Below, piece after piece: positions 17,819 through 26,775 of a stretch of 64,000 nt of DNA. Source of the stretch: Achromobacter marplatensis. GTDB taxonomy: Bacteria > Pseudomonadota > Gammaproteobacteria > Burkholderiales > Burkholderiaceae_B. The first letter of the stretch is position 1. Each line of letters opens with the position of its first letter. The notes under the pieces were generated by a model. That model saw only the letters and a list, made by a program, of their open reading frames with translations, ran no database searches and was not told the origin of the DNA. Where the stretch lies: the NCBI RefSeq assembly GCF_002209535.1, contig NZ_NJIG01000007.1, forward strand, positions 310,001 through 374,000, written 5' to 3'. Made by a program: the position numbers and the translations under genes.

Positions 17819-20455
17819 ATGAATAAAACGCTGATTATTGCCGAGAAGCCCTCGGTGGCCCTTGATATATCACGCGCCTTGGGAGGCTTTGCGCGCGAGG
17901 GCGACTATTTTGAAAGCGAACGTTACGTACTCGCGTCCAGCATCGGCCATCTGCTGAGCTTGGTCGCGCCCAACGATCCGGTCAAGGGAAAGTGGAGCTT
18001 CACGCACCTGCCCGTGATTCCGCCGGAATTCGAACTGGGCCCCACCGACAAGAAGTCCGCCGAACGCCTGAAGCTGCTGGTCCGCCTGGCCAAGCGCAAG
18101 GATGTGGACGCCATCATCAATGCCTGTGACGCAGGACGCGAAGGCGAACTGATCTTCCGCTACATCATTCAGTATGCGGGCGTGAAGAAGCCGATCCAGC
18201 GTCTGTGGCTGCAATCCATGACGCAGGCCGCCATCCGCGAGGCCTTCGCCAACCTGCGCGACGACGCCCAGTTAAAGCCGCTGGAAGCGGCCGCCCGCTC
18301 CCGCGCCGAAGCCGACTGGCTGGTCGGGATCAACGGCACGCGCGCCATGACCGCCTTCAACAGCAAGGACGGCGGCTTCTTCAAGACGCCGGTCGGCCGG
18401 GTGCAGACCCCCACGCTGGCGATCGTGGCCGAACGCGAAGAGCGGATCCGCCGCTTCGTGCCGCGCGACTACTGGGAAGTGCGCGCCACCTTCATCGCGG
18501 CCGCCGGCCTGTATGAAGGCCGCTGGATCGACCCCCAATTCAAGAAAGACGACCGCGACCCTGAAAAGCGCGAATCGCGCCTGTGGTCGGCCGCCGCCGC
18601 CCAAAGCGTGGTGGCCGCCTGCCGCGACCAGCCAGGCAACGTCACCGAAGAATCCAAGCCGTCGACCCAGATGTCGCCGGCGCTGTACGACCTGACCTCG
18701 CTGCAGCGCGAGGCCAACGGCCGGTTCGGCTTTTCGGCCAAGACCACCCTGGCGCTGGCCCAGACCCTGTACGAACGCCACAAGGCGCTGACCTACCCGC
18801 GTACCGATTCCCGTTATCTGCCCGAGGACTACATCACCACGGTGCAGGAAACGATGCGCGCGCTGGCCAAGGGCGGCTCGAACGCCGTGGGCGGCCTGGC
18901 CCGCCACGCGGACACGGTCGTCACCCAGCAGTGGGTCAAGCCCAACCGCCGCATCTTCGACAATAAGAAGGTGTCGGATCACTTTGCCATCATCCCCACG
19001 CTGCAGATCCCGCACGACCTGAGCGAAGCCGAGGCCAAGCTGTACGACCTGGTGCTCAAGCGCTTTTTGGCCGTGTTCTTCCCGGCAGCCGAATACCGCG
19101 TCACCACCCGCCTGACCGAAGTGCAGGGCCATCGCTTCCGCACTGACGGCAAGGTGCTGGTCACCCCGGGCTGGCTGGCCGTCTACGGCAAGGAAGCCCA
19201 GGGCGAAGACGCCAACCTGGTGCCCGTGGCGGACGGCGAGACCGTGCGCACGGAAGACGTCGAAGCCGTAGGCCTGTCGACCAAGCCGCCGGCCCGCTTC
19301 AACGAAGGCACCTTGCTGTCCGCCATGGAAGGCGCCGGCAAGCTGGTCGACGACGAAGAGCTGCGCGAAGCCATGTCCGAGCGCGGCCTGGGCACGCCGG
19401 CCACGCGCGCCGCCATCATCGAAGGCCTGCTGAACGAGGTCTACCTGCGCCGCGAAGGCCGCGACCTGGTGCCCACCGCCAAGGCGCGCCAGCTGATGAC
19501 GCTGCTGTCCGGCCTGGACGTCACCGAACTGACCTCGCCCGAACTCACGGGCGAATGGGAGCACAAGCTTAAGCAGATCGAGCAGGGCGGGCTGGGCCGC
19601 GAGGCCTTCATGCGTGAAATCGCGCAGATGACGCAAGTCATCGTCAAGCGCGCCAAGGAATACGAGCGCGACACGGTGCCGGGCGACTACGCCACGCTGC
19701 AGACGCCGTGCCCCAAGTGCGGCGCCGTGGTGAAGGAAAACTATCGCCGCTTCGCCTGCACGGCTTGCGATTTCTCGATCGGCAAGCACCCGGGCGGCCG
19801 CACGTTCGAACTGCCGGAAGTCGAAGAACTGCTGGCCAAGCGCGAGATCGGTCCGCTACAGGGGTTCATCAGCAAGATGGGCCGGCCGTTTGCCGCCATC
19901 CTGCGCATCAGCGATGAATACAAGCTGGAGTTCGATTTCGGCCAGAACGACGAAGACGACACCGAAGCCGTGGACTTCTCCGGCCACACGCCGGTGGGCC
20001 CGTGCCCGAAGTGCCAGTCGCGCGTGTTCGAGCACGGCATGAGCTACGTCTGCGAAAAGTCCGTCGGCCCCGAAAAGAGCTGCGAATTCCGCTCGGGCAA
20101 GGTCATCCTGCAGCAGGAGATTTCGGCCCAGCAGATGGGCAAGCTCTTGACCGACGGCCGCACCGACCTGCTGGACGGCTTCGTGTCCAGCCGCACCAAC
20201 CGCAAGTTCAAGGCGTTCCTGGTGCGCCAGCCGGACGGCAAGGTGGGCTTCGAGTTCGAGCCGCGTCCTGAAAAGCCGGGCCGCGCGCCGGGCAAGACGG
20301 CGGCAAAGACGGCCACCAAGACGGCTGCGAAGAAGGCGCCGGCCAAAAAGGCCGCAGTGAAGAAGACCGCCACGAAGACGGCAACCAAGACGGCAACGAA
20401 AACCGCCGCCAAGAAAGCCGTGAAGAAGGCGGCGCCGAAGAAAACGGCGTCGTAG
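17819..20455 (+). CDS. topB: DNA topoisomerase III with Lys/Ala-rich C-terminal tail
   Basis: 878 aa type IA topoisomerase, which relaxes and decatenates DNA by single-strand passage. The Toprim domain has EKPSVA near residues 8-13 and the acidic DAGREGE at 104-110. The catalytic tyrosine is Tyr326 in YPRTDS. Two Cys-rich zinc-finger-like motifs follow (CPKC...CTAC and CPKC...C) near residues 630-770. From about residue 823 the protein is a repetitive Lys/Ala/Thr tail (KTATKTA, AKKA units) resembling histone H1, unlike E. coli TopB. The frame is open far upstream, but ATG 17819 begins the conserved MNKTLIIAEKPS. Its TAG stop is the first TAG of an intergenic repeat. Confidence 0.95.
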   Translation: MNKTLIIAEKPSVALDISRALGGFAREGDYFESERYVLASSIGHLLSLVAPNDPVKGKWSFTHLPVIPPEFELGPTDKKSAERLKLLVRLAKRKDVDAIINACDAGREGELIFRYIIQYAGVKKPIQRLWLQSMTQAAIREAFANLRDDAQLKPLEAAARSRAEADWLVGINGTRAMTAFNSKDGGFFKTPVGRVQTPTLAIVAEREERIRRFVPRDYWEVRATFIAAAGLYEGRWIDPQFKKDDRDPEKRESRLWSAAAAQSVVAACRDQPGNVTEESKPSTQMSPALYDLTSLQREANGRFGFSAKTTLALAQTLYERHKALTYPRTDSRYLPEDYITTVQETMRALAKGGSNAVGGLARHADTVVTQQWVKPNRRIFDNKKVSDHFAIIPTLQIPHDLSEAEAKLYDLVLKRFLAVFFPAAEYRVTTRLTEVQGHRFRTDGKVLVTPGWLAVYGKEAQGEDANLVPVADGETVRTEDVEAVGLSTKPPARFNEGTLLSAMEGAGKLVDDEELREAMSERGLGTPATRAAIIEGLLNEVYLRREGRDLVPTAKARQLMTLLSGLDVTELTSPELTGEWEHKLKQIEQGGLGREAFMREIAQMTQVIVKRAKEYERDTVPGDYATLQTPCPKCGAVVKENYRRFACTACDFSIGKHPGGRTFELPEVEELLAKREIGPLQGFISKMGRPFAAILRISDEYKLEFDFGQNDEDDTEAVDFSGHTPVGPCPKCQSRVFEHGMSYVCEKSVGPEKSCEFRSGKVILQQEISAQQMGKLLTDGRTDLLDGFVSSRTNRKFKAFLVRQPDGKVGFEFEPRPEKPGRAPGKTAAKTATKTAAKKAPAKKAAVKKTATKTATKTATKTAAKKAVKKAAPKKTAS

Positions 20456-20516
20456 GATGGGTGAAGCGCGAGGATGTGCCAACAAGAACACCGGCACATA
20501 TCGCGCGCAACCCATC
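20452..20516 (+). repeat. Dispersed palindromic repeat, copy 1 (GTAGGATGGGT...AACCCATC)
   Basis: Outer arms GATGGGT and ACCCATC pair, and an inner stem (GCGCGA..ATGTGCC with GGCACAT.TCGCGC) forms a long hairpin. It begins inside the topB stop codon and may also act as the end of the topB transcript. Other copies lie at 24193-24258, 24295-24359 and 59307-59370. Confidence 0.75.
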
Positions 20517-20655
20517 AAGCAGCGGTGATGTCTTAACCGCTCCCGCCATAATTGACCAACGCCCGGGCAACCGGGCGTTTTCCATTGTTGGACGGCAGAC
20601 GCTGGGGTATTGTTTACGCCAAACAGCTGCAACCCAATCAAATCCCGAGGACGAC

Positions 20656-21714
20656 ATGACCCACAGCCCCGATTTCACTACCCGCCGCCGCGTGCTGGCC
20701 GCTGCCGGGGCGCTGGCCGGCGTCAGCCTGCTCAATGGGCGCGTCGCGTTCGCGCAGCCCAAGCTGGGCCGCGTCGTCTACGGCCAGGGCAGCATCGACC
20801 CCTTTTTCGCGGCCGGCTACGTGGCGTTGAAGAAGGGCTATTTCAGCGAAGGCGGACTGGACGTCGAATACCTGAATTCGCAAAGCGGCCCGCGCACCAA
20901 CCAGTTGCTGGCGGCCGGCCAGATCGTGTTCGGCGCCACGGCGGCCACCGCCGCCCCCGCGCTGACCATCGCCGGCAAGCCCGCGACGCTTGTGTTCGGC
21001 TTTGACCGCAAGCTCACCTACGCCAACGTCATCGTGCGCCGCGAAGACTTCGACAGCGGCAAGATCAAGTCGCTGAAGGACCTGGCCGGCAAGCGCGTGG
21101 GCGCCACCCAGCCGCAGTCCAGCACCTGGCTGATGGCGCTGTACCTGATGCAGAAGGCCGGCGTGGCCGACAAGGTGGACATCCGCCCGCTGGGCGACCT
21201 TGCCACCATGCTGGGCGCGCTCAAGACCGGGTCGGTGTCGGCCAGCATGGCCACCATGTCCATGATGGAGCAGGCCCGCCAGGAAGGCTGGGGGGTGCCC
21301 ATTTTCGACGCCACCACCGAAAGTTCGTGGAATGAATTCATGGGCGGCGACGTCCCCGGCATCGCGGCGCTGACGCTGGAAGACACCATCCAGAAACGCC
21401 CCGAAGTGGTGCAGGCCTTTGTGACCGCGATGGTCAAGGCGCAGGACTTCATCACCGCCAACACCGCCGCCGGCATCACCGACGTCATCTACGACGACTA
21501 CCTCAACGCCTTCCCGCGCGCCGCCATCGAGAAGACGCTGGGTGTCTACAAGGACACCGTGTTCCTGAAGGACAACCTCATCACCGAAGACGCGTACAAC
21601 CGCATGACGGCCATCATGGGCGACGGCCGCCAGTTCTCCAACGACGAGATCAAGACGGTGCCCTACGCCAAATGCGTGAACATGGCCTTCGTGCGGAAAG
21701 CGCGGGGCCTCTGA
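20656..21714 (+). CDS. ABC transporter substrate-binding protein (NMT1/THI5-like)
   Basis: 352 aa. The N-terminus TTRRRVLAAAGALAG has a twin-arginine-like pattern and a likely cleavage after AFA (residue 33). The body matches the SsuA/THI5-like receptor fold used for sulfonates, nitrate and pyrimidine precursors, with family-like segments ALKKGYFSEGGLDVEYL near residues 57-73 and LLAAGQIVFGATAA near 84-97. The ATG with a GAGGAC ribosome site at 20646 is preferred over upstream in-frame codons. It is the first gene of a receptor-ATPase-permease-SDR unit; its stop overlaps the next start. Confidence 0.88.
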   Translation: MTHSPDFTTRRRVLAAAGALAGVSLLNGRVAFAQPKLGRVVYGQGSIDPFFAAGYVALKKGYFSEGGLDVEYLNSQSGPRTNQLLAAGQIVFGATAATAAPALTIAGKPATLVFGFDRKLTYANVIVRREDFDSGKIKSLKDLAGKRVGATQPQSSTWLMALYLMQKAGVADKVDIRPLGDLATMLGALKTGSVSASMATMSMMEQARQEGWGVPIFDATTESSWNEFMGGDVPGIAALTLEDTIQKRPEVVQAFVTAMVKAQDFITANTAAGITDVIYDDYLNAFPRAAIEKTLGVYKDTVFLKDNLITEDAYNRMTAIMGDGRQFSNDEIKTVPYAKCVNMAFVRKARGL

Positions 21715-22484
21715 TGATCACGCTGGACAAAGTCGGCAAGGCGTACCAGTCGCGCCAGGGCACGACGCATGCGGTGGGCGAGGTCAGCCTGACGATCGAA
21801 CAAGGCGAATTCGTGTCCGTCGTCGGCCCCTCGGGCTGCGGCAAGAGCACGCTGCTGAACATGATCGCCGGCTTTTTGCGGCCCACCACCGGCACCATCC
21901 ACGTGGACGGCCAGGTGGTGGACGGGCAGGTGCCGCCCGCGCTGGGCTACATCTTCCAGAAAGACACCTTGCTGCCCTGGTTCAGCGTCAAGAAGAACGT
22001 GGCGCTGGGCCTGAAGTTCCAGGGCGTGGCCGCCGACAAGATCGACCGCCGCGTGGCCGAACTGCTGGAACTGGGCCACCTGGGCGCCTTTGCCGACGCC
22101 TTCCCGCACCAGTTGTCGGGCGGCATGCGCCGGCGCGTGGCGCTCTTGATGAGCCTGGCCGTCGAACCCCGCATCCTGCTGCTGGACGAGCCGTTCGGCG
22201 CACTGGATACCCACACCAAGACGCACCTGCACCGCGAACTGATGGAGATCTGGCGCAAGCTGGGCCAGACCATCGTCATGGTCACGCACGACCTGGACGA
22301 AGCCATCCTGCTGTCGGACCGCGTGGTGGTGCTGTCCGGCCCGCCCAGCCGCGTGCTGCTGGACGAACGCATCCGCATCCCGCATCCGCGTGACGTCTTT
22401 ACGCTGCGTGAAACGCCGCAGTTCGTCGCCCACGTGCAAAGCCTCTGGAGCGTGCTGGGCCAGCAGTTCCGCGCCGCCGCCTGA
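21714..22484 (+). CDS. ABC transporter ATP-binding protein (SsuB/TauB/NrtD type)
   Basis: 256 aa. Walker A GPSGCGKST lies near residues 38-46, the Q-loop is IFQKDTLLPWFSV near 79-91, and Walker B is RILLLDEPFGALD near 155-167. The ABC signature reads LSGGMRRRVALL, with Met-Arg in place of the usual Gln-x-Gln, as in many nitrate/taurine-type ATPases. ATG 21714 overlaps the receptor stop (TGATG), indicating translational coupling. Confidence 0.93.
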   Translation: MITLDKVGKAYQSRQGTTHAVGEVSLTIEQGEFVSVVGPSGCGKSTLLNMIAGFLRPTTGTIHVDGQVVDGQVPPALGYIFQKDTLLPWFSVKKNVALGLKFQGVAADKIDRRVAELLELGHLGAFADAFPHQLSGGMRRRVALLMSLAVEPRILLLDEPFGALDTHTKTHLHRELMEIWRKLGQTIVMVTHDLDEAILLSDRVVVLSGPPSRVLLDERIRIPHPRDVFTLRETPQFVAHVQSLWSVLGQQFRAAA

Positions 22485-22497
22485 ATCCCCCCGCGTC

Positions 22498-23352
22498 ATG
22501 ATCCCGACTGAAACCTCTGATTCCCTGCAGGACCAGCTGCGGCTGGACCGCCGCGCCGGCATTGCCCGCCGCGTGCGCATCACCTTGTGGCAAGTGCTGA
22601 TCCTTGCCGTCATCCTGGGCTCGTGGGAGACGCTGACGCGCATCCCGTGGTTCACCCAGAACACGCTGTTTGACCCCTTCTTCATCAGCCAGCCGTCGCG
22701 CGTGGCGGTACGGCTGTGGGAATGGATGCAGCCCGGGCCGCGCTCGGTCTGGCCGCACTTGTGGCTGACGCTGCAGGCCACGATGGTAGGGCTGATCGTG
22801 GGTGTGGGCAGCGGCTTCATCGTCGGCATGACGCTCAGCCGCAGCCGCTTCCTGGCAGACGTATTCAACCCGTTCATCGTGGCATTCAACTCGATGCCGC
22901 GCATCGCGTTTGTGCCGCTCATCACCATGTTCTTCGGCCTGGGGCTGGCCTCCAAGGTGGTGACGTCCTGGTTCGTGGTGTTCTTCCTGGTGTTCTTCAA
23001 CACCTACAAGGGCGGCCGCAGCGTCGAACGCGAACTGGTGGACTTCTGCCGCACGCTGGGCGGATCGCCGCGCCAGATCCTGTGGCGGGTGCGCATCCCG
23101 ACGGCAGCGGCATGGACGTTCGCCGCCTTGCCCAACGCCATCAGCTTCGCGCTGATCGGCGTGGTGCTGGCCGAATTCGTGGGATCCACCACCGGCATGG
23201 GCTACCTGATGATCACCGCGCTGGCCACGCTGAACGCCACCGACATGTTCGCCGCCGTGACGCTGTTGTCCATCGTCGGCATCGCGCTGGTTTATTGTGT
23301 GACGTGGCTGGAGCGGCGCCTGCTGCACTGGGCGCCCGAGTTCAGGGAATAG
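22498..23352 (+). CDS. ABC transporter permease (SsuC/TauC type)
   Basis: 284 aa with six predicted membrane helices. The conserved coupling-loop region ELVDFCRTLGGSPRQILWRVRIP lies near residues 180-203, and the NAISFALIGVVLAEFVGSTTGMGYL segment of the family follows. ATG 22498 is chosen because the sequence before it in frame is antisense-like and lies inside the ATPase gene. It completes a single-permease importer with the two preceding genes. Confidence 0.92.
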   Translation: MIPTETSDSLQDQLRLDRRAGIARRVRITLWQVLILAVILGSWETLTRIPWFTQNTLFDPFFISQPSRVAVRLWEWMQPGPRSVWPHLWLTLQATMVGLIVGVGSGFIVGMTLSRSRFLADVFNPFIVAFNSMPRIAFVPLITMFFGLGLASKVVTSWFVVFFLVFFNTYKGGRSVERELVDFCRTLGGSPRQILWRVRIPTAAAWTFAALPNAISFALIGVVLAEFVGSTTGMGYLMITALATLNATDMFAAVTLLSIVGIALVYCVTWLERRLLHWAPEFRE

Positions 23353-23392
23353 CAAGGCTCGCCCCCAACGCGCAGGGCGATGGAGAATTGAT

Positions 23393-24172
23393 TTGAAGAC
23401 ACTACCTTATCTGCGCAACTTCGATCTGACCGGGCAGGTTGCGCTGGTCACCGGGTCCGCGCGCGGACTGGGCTTTTGCATTGCGCGGGCGCTGGCGGGC
23501 TGTGGCGCGCGCGTGCTGATCAACGGGCGCAACGCCGCGGCCGTGGATGCCGCCGTGGCCGATCTGACGGCCGCCGGGCTGGACGCGCATCCCTTGCCGT
23601 TCGATGTCAGCGACGACGCCGACATGGCGCGCGCGTTCCAGCGCATCGACGACGAGCATGGACGCCTGGACGTGCTGGTGAACAACGTGGGCGCCCGCAA
23701 CCGCAAGACCTTGCGCGACACCAGCCCCGCCGAAATCCGCGAGCTGATCGACACGGATCTGGTCGCCGGCATGCTGCTGGCCAAGTTCGCGGCCGAACGC
23801 ATGGTGCGCCAAGGTGGCGGCCGGCTGATCGCGATCACGTCGGTGGTGGGCGAACTGGCGCGCGCGGGCGACGCCGTGTATCCGGCGGCCAAGCAGGGGC
23901 TCACCGGCATGGTGCGCGCCCTGGCCGCGGAATTCGGCGGCCACCACATCACCAGCAACGCGATCGCGCCCGGCACCTTCGCAACCGAAACCAATGCGGA
24001 AATGGTGGCGGACCCCGAAGTCGGCCCGCGCATCGCGGCCCGCAATCCGACGGGGCGGTGGGGCGAACCGGAAGAAATCGCCGGCGCGGCAGTATTCCTG
24101 GCATCCCCGGCCGCGTCTTACGTGAACGGACACGTCCTGGTCGTGGACGGCGGGCTGTCGATTCAGTTTTAA
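23393..24172 (+). CDS. SDR family oxidoreductase (FabG/gluconate dehydrogenase-like)
   Basis: 259 aa with the complete classical SDR set: TGSARGLG nucleotide motif at 20-27, NNVG at 97-100, catalytic Ser150, Tyr163 and Lys167, and a C-terminal YVNGHVLVVDGG segment. The opening FDLTGQVALVTG resembles gluconate 5-dehydrogenase-type enzymes. No ATG fits; TTG 23393 has a GGAG ribosome site 7 bases upstream. It starts 40 bp after the permease and is probably the last gene of that operon, so it may act on the imported compound. Substrate unknown. Confidence 0.88.
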   Translation: MKTLPYLRNFDLTGQVALVTGSARGLGFCIARALAGCGARVLINGRNAAAVDAAVADLTAAGLDAHPLPFDVSDDADMARAFQRIDDEHGRLDVLVNNVGARNRKTLRDTSPAEIRELIDTDLVAGMLLAKFAAERMVRQGGGRLIAITSVVGELARAGDAVYPAAKQGLTGMVRALAAEFGGHHITSNAIAPGTFATETNAEMVADPEVGPRIAARNPTGRWGEPEEIAGAAVFLASPAASYVNGHVLVVDGGLSIQF

Positions 24173-24192
24173 GGCGGGCCAGCGGCCTGCGC

Positions 24193-24258
24193 GATGGGTT
24201 TCGCGCCGCCGCGACCGTCCCGGAACAGGAAGGGCTGGCCGCGCTCCACCCATCCTAC
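24193..24258 (-). repeat. Dispersed palindromic repeat, copy 2 (reverse orientation)
   Basis: Read on the minus strand it opens with GTAGGATGGGTGGAGCGCG and closes with CGCGAAACCCATC. It lies just after the SDR gene and 36 bp from a forward copy, giving an inverted pair. Confidence 0.7.
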
Positions 24259-24294
24259 GAATGACATGCCGGCCATGGATGATGCACCACCCCC

Positions 24295-24359
24295 GTAGGA
24301 TGGGTGAAGCGCGAGACACGCTCGCCGCGCACGGCAGCGCCTGCCGCGCGCAACCCATC
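24295..24359 (+). repeat. Dispersed palindromic repeat, copy 3
   Basis: GTAGGATGGGTGAAGCGCG at the left and CGCGCGCAACCCATC at the right, with a GGCAGCGCCTGCC inner hairpin. It lies between the convergent SDR and ilvB genes, where it may serve as a transcript end. Confidence 0.72.
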
Positions 24360-24377
24360 ATCCGCAGTCCGCCAGAA

Positions 24378-26195
24378 TCAGGTCGTCTCGTCCTGATACC
24401 AGACGCCTTCGGCCAGCATCATCTTCTGATGGCCGTGGCCTGCGGGCATCATCGGGAAGCAATTTTCCTGCGCTGACACCGCCACGTCCAGGAAGTAGGG
24501 GCCGTCATGCGCCAGGCATTCGGCCAGCGCGGCCTCCAGCTTTGCCGGGTCGTCCACCCGCGCCGCGCCCCAGCCGAACGCCCGTGCCAGCGCCACGAAA
24601 TCGGGCAGCGACGCGTTGTAGCTGTGGCTGTAGCGGCCGCCGTGGATCAGTTCCTGCCACTGGCGCACCATGCCCATGTAGCCGTTGTTGCACAGCACGA
24701 CCTTCACGGGCGTCTGGTGCTGCATGGCCGTGGACAGTTCCTGGATATTCATCAGCACCGAGGCGTCGCCGCTGACGCAGACCACCGTCTTGTCCGGATG
24801 CGCCACCTGCGCGCCGATCGCGGCGGGCACGCCATAGCCCATGGTGCCGGCGCCGCCCGAGGTCAGCCAGCGGTTCGGTTTGTCGAAACGCAGGTACTGC
24901 GCGGCCCACATCTGGTGCTGGCCCACGTCGGTGGACACGATGGCGTCACGGTCGGCCAGCGCGGCATTCAGGCTGGCCATCAAATGCTGCGGCAGGATCG
25001 CGTCGGCGGCGGGCGTGAAACCCAGGCAATCCTGGCTGCGCCACGTATCGATGCGCTTGAACCAGGGCGCCAGGCGCGCCGCATCCATCGGCTCGTCGCC
25101 CAGCTCGGCACGCAGCGCCCGCACCAGCGGCAGGCAGTCGCCCACCAGCGCCACGTCCACCCGCACCACCTTGTTGATCGACGCCGGGTCGATGTCGATA
25201 TGGATCTTGCGCGCATGCGGGCAGAATTCCGAGATCTTGCCGGTGATGCGGTCGTCAAAACGGGCGCCGATGCAGACGACGAGGTCGGCGTTGTGCATGG
25301 CCAGGTTGGCCTCGACCGTACCATGCATGCCCAGCATGCCCACGAACTGCGGGCTGGACGCGGGGAAGGCCCCCAGGCCCATCAGCGTCAGGGTGCACGG
25401 CGCGCCGGTGTGGCGGACCAGGTCGGCGAACGCCTCGCAAGCTTCCGGGCCGGCATTCACCAGCCCGCCGCCGCCGTAGAAGATGGGACGCTTGGCCTGC
25501 GCGATCAGCGCGGCGGCGCGGCGCACGGCCGACTGCGGCAACTTGGGCGCCAGCTTGCCCGACTGGCGGCGCGCACGCAGCGCGGCCAGCTTTTGCTGCG
25601 AGGGCAGGCCGGGCACGTCGTCATCCGCATCGCGCGGCACGGCCAACTGCACGTCTTTCGGAAAGTCCACCAGCACGGGGCCCGGACGGCCCTGGCGGGT
25701 CAGCTCGAACGCCCGGGACACCACATTGGCCACGTCGTCCACGGCGCGGATCTGGGTGTTCCACTTGGTCACGGAACGCGAAATGCCGATGGCGTCGCAT
25801 TCCTGGAAAGCGTCGGTGCCGATGGCCGCGGTGGACACTTGGCCGCTGACGCACAGCACCGGGATCGAATCGCACATGGCGTCCAGCAAGCCCGAGGTGG
25901 TGTTGGCCATCCCCGGGCCGGAGGTCACGAACACCACGCCGGTGCGACCGGTGCTGCGGGCGTACCCTTCGGCGGCATGCACGGCCGCCTGTTCGTGGCG
26001 CACCAGCACATGGCGCAGGCGCGGCTCGGCATACAGCGCGTCGTACAACGGCAGGACCGCCCCGCCGGGGTAGCCGAACACGGTGTCCACACCGTGCGCA
26101 ATCAGCGTATCGAGCAGAATCTTCGCGCCGTTCGAAACGGCGGGTTCAGTGGCGGCAAGCGCGGCGGCGGCGGTGGGGTGCAGGCGATCGTTCAT
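24378..26195 (-). CDS. ilvB: Acetolactate synthase large subunit (ThDP-dependent)
   Basis: 605 aa. It joins two pyruvates (or pyruvate and 2-oxobutyrate) to make the acetohydroxy acids of branched-chain amino acid synthesis. The activating Glu68 lies in [12 protein letters not shown], after the [15 protein letters not shown] segment. RFDDRITGK near residues 313-321 marks the FAD-containing biosynthetic type, and the ThDP/Mg motif is SGDASVLMN...NNGYMG in the last third. No ACT-domain small subunit (ilvN) or ilvC follows, so this is a stand-alone copy. It is divergent from an Lrp/AsnC regulator over 102 bp of AT-rich DNA, which suggests leucine- or amino-acid-responsive control. The 206-bp gap on its 3' side holds two palindromic repeats. 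Confidence 0.93.
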   Translation of the reverse strand: MNDRLHPTAAAALAATEPAVSNGAKILLDTLIAHGVDTVFGYPGGAVLPLYDALYAEPRLRHVLVRHEQAAVHAAEGYARSTGRTGVVFVTSGPGMANTTSGLLDAMCDSIPVLCVSGQVSTAAIGTDAFQECDAIGISRSVTKWNTQIRAVDDVANVVSRAFELTRQGRPGPVLVDFPKDVQLAVPRDADDDVPGLPSQQKLAALRARRQSGKLAPKLPQSAVRRAAALIAQAKRPIFYGGGGLVNAGPEACEAFADLVRHTGAPCTLTLMGLGAFPASSPQFVGMLGMHGTVEANLAMHNADLVVCIGARFDDRITGKISEFCPHARKIHIDIDPASINKVVRVDVALVGDCLPLVRALRAELGDEPMDAARLAPWFKRIDTWRSQDCLGFTPAADAILPQHLMASLNAALADRDAIVSTDVGQHQMWAAQYLRFDKPNRWLTSGGAGTMGYGVPAAIGAQVAHPDKTVVCVSGDASVLMNIQELSTAMQHQTPVKVVLCNNGYMGMVRQWQELIHGGRYSHSYNASLPDFVALARAFGWGAARVDDPAKLEAALAECLAHDGPYFLDVAVSAQENCFPMMPAGHGHQKMMLAEGVWYQDETT

Positions 26196-26227
26196 GCTAT
26201 CTATCTTATTCGTAGGCTTGAAGAATT

Positions 26228-26276
26228 TTTATCTTCTTTTCCACGATTACCGGCCGAACGGAGTAAATTTATCTTC
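26228..26276. promoter_or_regulatory. ilvB-lrp intergenic control region with direct repeats
   Basis: TTTATCTTC occurs exactly at 26228-26236 and 26268-26276, 40 bp apart, close to four helical turns. It lies in a markedly AT-rich spacer between divergent ilvB and the Lrp-like gene. Lrp-family octamers typically bind repeated, phased, AT-rich sites, so autoregulation and ilvB control are plausible. Confidence 0.5.
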
Positions 26277-26297
26277 GATTTAGAGGAATCAAAGAAA

Positions 26298-26768
26298 ATG
26301 AACCTGGACAAGTTTGATCTGGCCATTCTGAAGGTGCTGCAAGAGAACGCGCGCGCCAGCCTGAACGACATCGGCGCGGCAGTGGGCCTGTCGTCCACGC
26401 CGTGCTGGAACCGCATCAAGCGCATGGAAAGCGCCGGGGTGATCCGCGGTTACACCGTGGACATCGATCCGGCCAGCCTGGGCTTCATGGACACGGTGAT
26501 CGTGCACGTCACGCTGGAAAGCCACAGCGAGGAAACGCTGTACGAGTTCGGCCGCGCGCTGGCGGCCATCCCCGAAGTGCTGGAGGCCTTTCTGGTGTCG
26601 GGCGACTACGACTACTACATCCGCATCGCCGTGCGCGACACCCGCGACTACGAACGCCTGCTGCGCGAACAGCTCTACCGCATCCCCGGCATCCGCCACA
26701 GCAAATCCTGCTTCGTGCTGCGCCGCCTGAAGGAAACCATGCTGCCGCTGACCGGGCCGGCGGGGTAA
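26298..26768 (+). CDS. Lrp/AsnC family transcriptional regulator
   Basis: 156 aa. The N-terminal helix-turn-helix (residues about 5-62, with SLNDIGAAVGLSSTPCWNRI) and the C-terminal RAM effector-binding domain with VSGDYDYYIRIAV near residues 100-112 are complete. ATG 26298 is preceded by an AAAG-rich stretch only. Divergence from the acetolactate synthase gene makes that gene the likely target, with an amino acid as effector. It converges with the bestrophin gene, leaving 7 bp between them. Confidence 0.93.
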   Translation: MNLDKFDLAILKVLQENARASLNDIGAAVGLSSTPCWNRIKRMESAGVIRGYTVDIDPASLGFMDTVIVHVTLESHSEETLYEFGRALAAIPEVLEAFLVSGDYDYYIRIAVRDTRDYERLLREQLYRIPGIRHSKSCFVLRRLKETMLPLTGPAG

Positions 26769-26775
26769 ACCGCCC

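Noticed and set aside
18272..19789. Long minus-strand frame antisense to topB
   Set aside because: Low-complexity Gly/Gln/His/Arg translation with no ribosome site, opposite a gene with full motif support.
24507..26297. Long plus-strand frame antisense to ilvB, continuous with the Lrp-like frame
   Set aside because: It is the GC-rich shadow of ilvB: Arg/His/Gln-rich translation without domains. The real Lrp protein begins at ATG 26298.
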